Assembly: GCA_004020315.1 (NCBI GenBank)
Contig: SAQG01000002.1
Span: 310,001 to 374,000, forward strand
Origin: Mesorhizobium sp.
Lineage (GTDB): Bacteria > Pseudomonadota > Alphaproteobacteria > Rhizobiales > Rhizobiaceae
Direction: 5' to 3'
Length of the DNA: 64,000 bases
Part shown: one piece after another, positions 60,177 through 64,000 of the stretch
Layout: every line of letters starts with the position of its first letter
Position numbering within the stretch: position 1 is the stretch's first letter
The notes under the pieces: model-generated
The model's input: the letters and a program-made list of their open reading frames with translations, nothing else
The model's database searches: none
What the model was told of the DNA's origin: nothing
Translations under genes and position numbers: made by a program

Positions 60177-61352
60177 ATGACTGAGCCTCCGCTGAAAGGC
60201 GTCCGCGTAATCGAACTCGCCCGCATCCTGGCCGGACCGTGGGCCGGGCAGCTGCTTGCCGACCTCGGCGCCGACGTCATCAAGATCGAGAGCCCTGATG
60301 GCGGCGACGACACGCGCAAATGGGGTCCGCCCTTTGTCACGAGCCATGACGGCGAAAACCTTTCGGCCGCCTATTATCATTCCTGCAATCGCGGCAAGCG
60401 CTCCATCGCGATCGATTTCTCGACGCCCGAGGGCGCCGAGACGGTGCGTCGGCTTGCCTCGACATCGGACGTGCTGATCGAGAACTTCAAGGTCGGCGGG
60501 CTGAAGAAATACGGCCTCGACTATGAGAGCCTCAGGGAAATAAACCCGCGGCTGATCTATTGCTCGATCACCGGCTTCGGCCAGGACGGGCCCTATGCGC
60601 CACGCGCCGGCTATGACTTCATCATCCAGGGCATGGCCGGCATGATGTCGATCACCGGCGAGGCCGGTCGCGAGCCGCAAAAGGCCGGTGTCGCCGTCTC
60701 CGACATTTTCACCGGCCTGTATTCGGTAATCGCCATCCAGGCCGCACTTCGCCACGCCGAGAAGAGCGGCGAAGGCCAGCACATCGACATGGCGCTCTAC
60801 GACACCCAGATCTCGGCACTCGGCAACCAGAACCTCAATTATCTGGTCTCCGGCAAATCGCCGGTGCAGATGGGCAATGCGCATATGAACATCGCGCCCT
60901 ACGAAGTGGTGCCGGTGAAGGACGGGCACATCATCCTGGCCATCGGCAATGATGGCCAGTTCGCCAAATTCTGCACGGCCATCGGGTTGGACGACCTGCC
61001 ATCGAACCCCGATTTCGCCACCAATCCCGCCCGGGTCGCCAACCGGGCAAAGCTGCGCGAGCATATAATCGAGGCGCTAAAGACCTTCGATCGCGATCCG
61101 TTGCTGGCTAAACTGGAGGCGGCAAGCGTGCCTGCCAGCCCAATCAACACGATCGGCGAGATGTTCGCCGACCCGCAGACCATCGCGCGCGGCATGCGAC
61201 TCGACCTCGACGACGGCCATGGCAATCTCTTGCCCTCGGTGCGCGCGCCGATGGTCATGTCGGGCACGCCGCTGGTCTATGAGCGGCCCTCGCCGCGTCT
61301 CGGCGAACACACCGAAGAAATCCTTGCCGAACTGGAGAGGTCAGGAAAATGA
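60177..61352 (+). CDS. class III CoA-transferase (CaiB/BaiF family)
   Basis: 391 residues. Family motifs are GVRVIELARILAGPWAGQLLA near residue 7, the R-S-I-A-I-D block near 65 (KRSIAIDFSTPEGAETV) and the catalytic Asp near 175 in GVAVSDIFTGLYSVIAIQ. The enzyme moves CoA between carboxylic acids. It overlaps the ThDP enzyme gene by ATGA, so they form an operon and may act on one substrate. The pairing recalls frc-oxc of oxalate degradation, but neither gene has the oxalate signature. Confidence 0.88.
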   Translation: MTEPPLKGVRVIELARILAGPWAGQLLADLGADVIKIESPDGGDDTRKWGPPFVTSHDGENLSAAYYHSCNRGKRSIAIDFSTPEGAETVRRLASTSDVLIENFKVGGLKKYGLDYESLREINPRLIYCSITGFGQDGPYAPRAGYDFIIQGMAGMMSITGEAGREPQKAGVAVSDIFTGLYSVIAIQAALRHAEKSGEGQHIDMALYDTQISALGNQNLNYLVSGKSPVQMGNAHMNIAPYEVVPVKDGHIILAIGNDGQFAKFCTAIGLDDLPSNPDFATNPARVANRAKLREHIIEALKTFDRDPLLAKLEAASVPASPINTIGEMFADPQTIARGMRLDLDDGHGNLLPSVRAPMVMSGTPLVYERPSPRLGEHTEEILAELERSGK

Positions 61353-62998
61353 AGACCGGCGGACAACTCATCGTCGATGCGCTCGAAGCCAACGGAACGG
61401 ACCGTATCTATTGCGTGCCCGGCGAATCCTATCTTGCGGTGCTCGACGCGCTGCACGATTCGACGATCCGCACCATCGTCTGCCGTCAGGAGGGCGGTGC
61501 TGCGATGATGGCCGACTGCCATGGTCGCCTGACCGGCAAACCCGGCATCTGCTTCGTCACCCGTGGCCCCGGCGCCACCAACGCCTCGGCCGGCATCCAC
61601 ATCGCCATGCAGGATTCGGTTCCCGTCATCCTGTTCATCGGCCAGGTCGCCAGCCACGCCAAGCAGCGCGAGGCCTTCCAGGAGGTCGACTACGTCAGGT
61701 TCTTCGGCGATATCGCCAAATGGGTGGTCGAGATCGACGATGCCTCGCGCATCCCCGAATTCGTCACCCGCGCCTTCGCGGTGGCGACGTCCGGCCGTCC
61801 CGGCCCGGTTGTCATCTCGCTGCCGGAAGACATGCTGACCAGCCTGGCCGAAGCGCCTGCTGCCCTGCCCTACACGCCGGTCGAAACGCGACCGGGCGAG
61901 GCCGAGCTCGATGCGCTGGAAAAGCTGCTCGGCAAGGCAAAGCGACCCTTCGTCATCCTCGGCGGCACGCGCTGGGATGCGGAGGCCGTCGCGCGAATGC
62001 GGACGATCGCGGAAGCCTGGTCGCTGCCGGTCGGCTGTTCCTTCCGCCGACAGATGCTGTTCGATCATCTCCACCCAAACTATGCGGGCGATGTAGGCAT
62101 TGGCATCAACCCGAAGCTGGCCACAGCCATCAAGCAGGCCGACCTCGTGCTGCTCGTCGGCGGACGCATGGGCGAGATGCCGTCCTCCGACTACACTCTG
62201 CTCAAGAGCCCCTACCCCGACCAGACGCTGGTCCATGTCCATGCCGACGCCGGCGAGCTCGGCCGTGTCTATCGGCCGGCGCTGGCGATCAACGCCTCGC
62301 CGTCCGCTTTCGTCGAAGCCTTTGCCGGGCGCAAGCCGGCCGCCACGCCAGCCTGGGCGGCCGAGACGCCAAAACTTCACGCTGCCTATCTCGACTGGTC
62401 GACACCGCCGGAAAGCGGCCCCGGCGCCGTCCAGATGGGGCCGATCATGAACTATCTCGAAAAAATGCTGCCCGATGACGCGATCCTCACCAACGGCGCC
62501 GGCAACTACGCTACCTGGGTGCACCGCTTCCACCGTTCCCGCCGGTTTGCCACGCAGGCAGCGCCGACCTCCGGCTCAATGGGCTACGGCACGCCGGCAG
62601 CGGTCGCCGCCAAGGAATTGTTTCCCGAGCGAGACGTGATTGCCTTTGCCGGCGACGGCTGCTTCCTGATGAACGGGCAGGAGTTCGCCACCGCGGTGCA
62701 GTACGATCTGCCGATCATCGTCGTCGTCGTCAACAACGGCATCTACGGCACCATCCGCATGCATCAGGAGCGTGAGTATCCGGGTCGTGTCGTCGCCACC
62801 GATCTGCGGAATCCCGACTTTGCGGCGCTCGCCCGTGCCTATGGCGGCCATGGCGAAACGGTCGAGAAGACGGCCGAGTTCGCGCCGGCCTTCGAACGCG
62901 CGCGTGCCAGCGGCAAGCCGTCGATCGTCGAGATCAGGCTCGACCCCGAGGCCATCACGCCGACCCGCACGATGACCCAGATAAGGGACAGGTCGTGA
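61349..62998 (+). CDS. ThDP-dependent enzyme (acetolactate synthase-like)
   Basis: 549 residues with the three ThDP-family domains. The pyrimidine domain has the activating Glu in CRQEGGAAMMADCHGRLTG near 50. The central domain is near 190-330. The pyrophosphate domain carries GDGCFLMNGQEFATAVQYDL then VVNNGIYG near 435-470, the GDG-N motif that binds Mg-ThDP. The substrate is unknown: acetolactate synthase is the default label but there is no adjacent ilvN. It is coupled to the CoA-transferase gene. Confidence 0.85.
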   Translation: MKTGGQLIVDALEANGTDRIYCVPGESYLAVLDALHDSTIRTIVCRQEGGAAMMADCHGRLTGKPGICFVTRGPGATNASAGIHIAMQDSVPVILFIGQVASHAKQREAFQEVDYVRFFGDIAKWVVEIDDASRIPEFVTRAFAVATSGRPGPVVISLPEDMLTSLAEAPAALPYTPVETRPGEAELDALEKLLGKAKRPFVILGGTRWDAEAVARMRTIAEAWSLPVGCSFRRQMLFDHLHPNYAGDVGIGINPKLATAIKQADLVLLVGGRMGEMPSSDYTLLKSPYPDQTLVHVHADAGELGRVYRPALAINASPSAFVEAFAGRKPAATPAWAAETPKLHAAYLDWSTPPESGPGAVQMGPIMNYLEKMLPDDAILTNGAGNYATWVHRFHRSRRFATQAAPTSGSMGYGTPAAVAAKELFPERDVIAFAGDGCFLMNGQEFATAVQYDLPIIVVVVNNGIYGTIRMHQEREYPGRVVATDLRNPDFAALARAYGGHGETVEKTAEFAPAFERARASGKPSIVEIRLDPEAITPTRTMTQIRDRS

Positions 62999-63005
62999 TC
63001 CGATA

Positions 63006-63021
63006 GGAAGGGCGCCCTTCC
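63006..63021. repeat. perfect 16 bp palindrome
   Basis: GGAAGGGCGCCCTTCC is its own reverse complement and lies 8 bases after the ThDP enzyme stop codon and 18 before the end of the convergent CHRD gene. With no loop it is a poor terminator, and no regulator is known to bind it. Confidence 0.4.
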
Positions 63022-63039
63022 GTCGGCAGAGGGACTTGG

Positions 63040-63489
63040 CTACATCGTCGCCGCCTTCTCGATCTGTCCGCGGATCTCGCCGTCCTTGTGGGCCGCCGTA
63101 TGGATGTTGATGTAGTATTTGCCGGCCATCAGGTCGGCGGCCTGCGCATCGGTCAGAGTCGCCGCCCCCTTGAACGGGCTTTTCGGAGCGCCCTTGAACG
63201 GGACGACGACGTCGGCATTTTCACCCTTTGCTGCCGGGCCGTGAATATGTCCGGCCGTCGCCGGTCCACTGAGACCTGAATACGTCACGTTCCAGGTGAG
63301 CTGTTTCGTGGCGGTGTCAAAGACGAGAGCGGCGGTACCCTTGCCCTCCGTGGTGATGGGCGGATTCTGCTGAGCGCCATCGAGCGTCGCCTTCATCTTC
63401 ATCATGTCGGCCAAGGCCGGTGAAGCGCAAAGGAAGGATGCCGAAACGGCCAGCGCCGAAAGAATCGGCGAGAAGGATTGTATGCGCAT
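63040..63489 (-). CDS. secreted CHRD-domain protein
   Basis: 149 residues. A signal peptide (LSALAVSASFLCASPALA) is followed by a CHRD domain, first described in chordin, with repeats such as ATLDGAQQNPPITTEGKGTA, TYSGLSGPATAGHIHGPA and KYYINIHTAAHKDGEIRGQI. The domain is a common periplasmic module of unknown function. The ATG at 63489 has GGAG upstream and gives a clean signal peptide; the frame further upstream is not favoured. Confidence 0.86.
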   Translation of the reverse strand: MRIQSFSPILSALAVSASFLCASPALADMMKMKATLDGAQQNPPITTEGKGTAALVFDTATKQLTWNVTYSGLSGPATAGHIHGPAAKGENADVVVPFKGAPKSPFKGAATLTDAQAADLMAGKYYINIHTAAHKDGEIRGQIEKAATM

Positions 63490-63594
63490 GAAAATCTCCG
63501 TTGTGGCGGTGACATCCGCTGAAGCTGGATGCACTGGAACAACGGTTGTGGCGAGCGGATGTTTCCACCGGTAACGGCTATTTTACATCCAAAC

Positions 63595-63622
63595 AAAAAG
63601 GGGCGGTCGCCCGCCCCTTTTT
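63595..63622 (-). terminator. intrinsic terminator of the substrate-binding-protein gene
   Basis: AAAAAGGGGCGG and CCGCCCCTTTTT arms form a strong GC stem with T-runs on both sides, 49 bases beyond the stop codon at 63671 on the minus strand. Confidence 0.85.
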
Positions 63623-63670
63623 CGAATTGCAGGCCGCAGAGGCCCGGTTGATCGCCTCTACCTGATGGCC

Positions 63671-64000
63671 CTACTTGATCGCCTTGTCGGTGATGGCGGT
63701 CGTGTAGGCGCCGGTCGGCTCCTTGGTGATGATCTTCTGGTCGAGCAGCGCCTTGGCGGTGCGCGCGTAGGTCGCCGGGTCGAGCTTGCCGTCGGCATTG
63801 TCGATCAGCTTGGCGACTTCGCCCATCATGCGCTTCTGGTGGTTCTCGTCCTGGCCGCCATTATCCATAACGATGCCGGCCGCCTCGTCGGGATTGTCGA
63901 CGGCATATTTCCAGCCTTTCATCGAGGCGCGCACGAAACGCACCATCTTGTCCTCGAAGGCCGGATCCTTGAGCTTGTCCTCCAAGGCATAGAGCCCGTC
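63671..64000 (-). CDS. ABC transporter substrate-binding protein, 3' part
   Basis: The last 109 residues of a longer protein; the 5' end lies beyond the window. The visible part (KLKDPAFEDKMVRFVRASMK, GWKYAVDNPDEAAGIVMDNG, LIDNADGKLDPATYARTAKA) matches the C-terminal lobe of NMT1/THI5-like binding proteins, which carry thiamine precursors, pyrimidines, nitrate or taurine to an ABC transporter. The ligand cannot be told from this part. The frame is open to the edge. Confidence 0.8.
   Translation of the reverse strand, partial: DGLYALEDKLKDPAFEDKMVRFVRASMKGWKYAVDNPDEAAGIVMDNGGQDENHQKRMMGEVAKLIDNADGKLDPATYARTAKALLDQKIITKEPTGAYTTAITDKAIK

Overview
This 64 kb window is high-GC DNA from an alphaproteobacterium of the order Hyphomicrobiales, most likely Mesorhizobium or a close relative. 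The evidence is the gene content and order (a rhizobial division/cell-wall cluster running into lpxC, bamD, recN and ligA; a PhoB-type box before btaAB; an ArsR-methyltransferase fusion beside metF) and small palindromic intergenic repeats of the kind common in rhizobia. Genus is inferred from general knowledge, not from a search. No tRNA, rRNA, CRISPR array, transposase or prophage gene was seen.

Region 1 (about 0.16-26.1 kb, all minus strand) is a long, tightly packed dcw cluster read from right to left: mraZ, rsmH, ftsL, ftsI, murE, murF, mraY, murD, ftsW, murG, murC, murB, a 300 bp gap, ddl, ftsQ, ftsA, ftsZ, then lpxC, bamD, recN, ligA and a DUF2461 gene. Many neighbours overlap by ATGA, which suggests translational coupling. 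Upstream of mraZ lie four TGGG-type repeats at an exact 10 bp period that overlap a candidate promoter, the layout expected of MraZ autoregulation.

Region 2 (26.5-31.9 kb) holds a PLP-dependent sulfur amino-acid enzyme, a ParD/ParE-type toxin-antitoxin pair, the RNase P RNA gene (rnpB), a lytic transglycosylase, an amidase, a TerB-DnaJ protein and a small proline-rich lipoprotein.

Region 3 (32.1-43.1 kb, mostly plus strand) has a fused hydantoinase/5-oxoprolinase gene carrying two in-frame palindromic repeat insertions, a small membrane protein of unknown function, btaAB for phosphorus-free betaine lipids behind a consensus PhoB box, a frameshifted serine hydrolase, a GH25 lysozyme-like lipoprotein, an MltB-type transglycosylase and what looks like a frameshifted small secreted protein.

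Region 4 (43.2-54.6 kb) starts with a divergent LysR-SDR pair bounded by a 35 bp direct repeat of the 3' end of the neighbouring group IV decarboxylase gene, so it is probably an inserted islet. It continues with an EamA transporter, a 28-codon membrane microprotein, metF with its ArsR-methyltransferase regulator, a TrmO-like gene, a DUF2293 gene, a class IV aminotransferase, a MOSC protein, a KAS III-like enzyme and tam.

Region 5 (54.7-64 kb) holds ettA, a membrane diguanylate cyclase, a T2-family ribonuclease, an alpha/beta hydrolase, an operon pairing a class III CoA-transferase with a ThDP-dependent enzyme, a secreted CHRD-domain protein and the 3' end of a substrate-binding-protein gene that runs off the window.

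The observations most worth a second look are the double in-frame repeat insertion in the oxoprolinase-like gene, the LysR-SDR islet with its decarboxylase-tail repeat, the MraZ and PhoB operator arrays, and the small or decaying genes between 38.8 and 43.1 kb.
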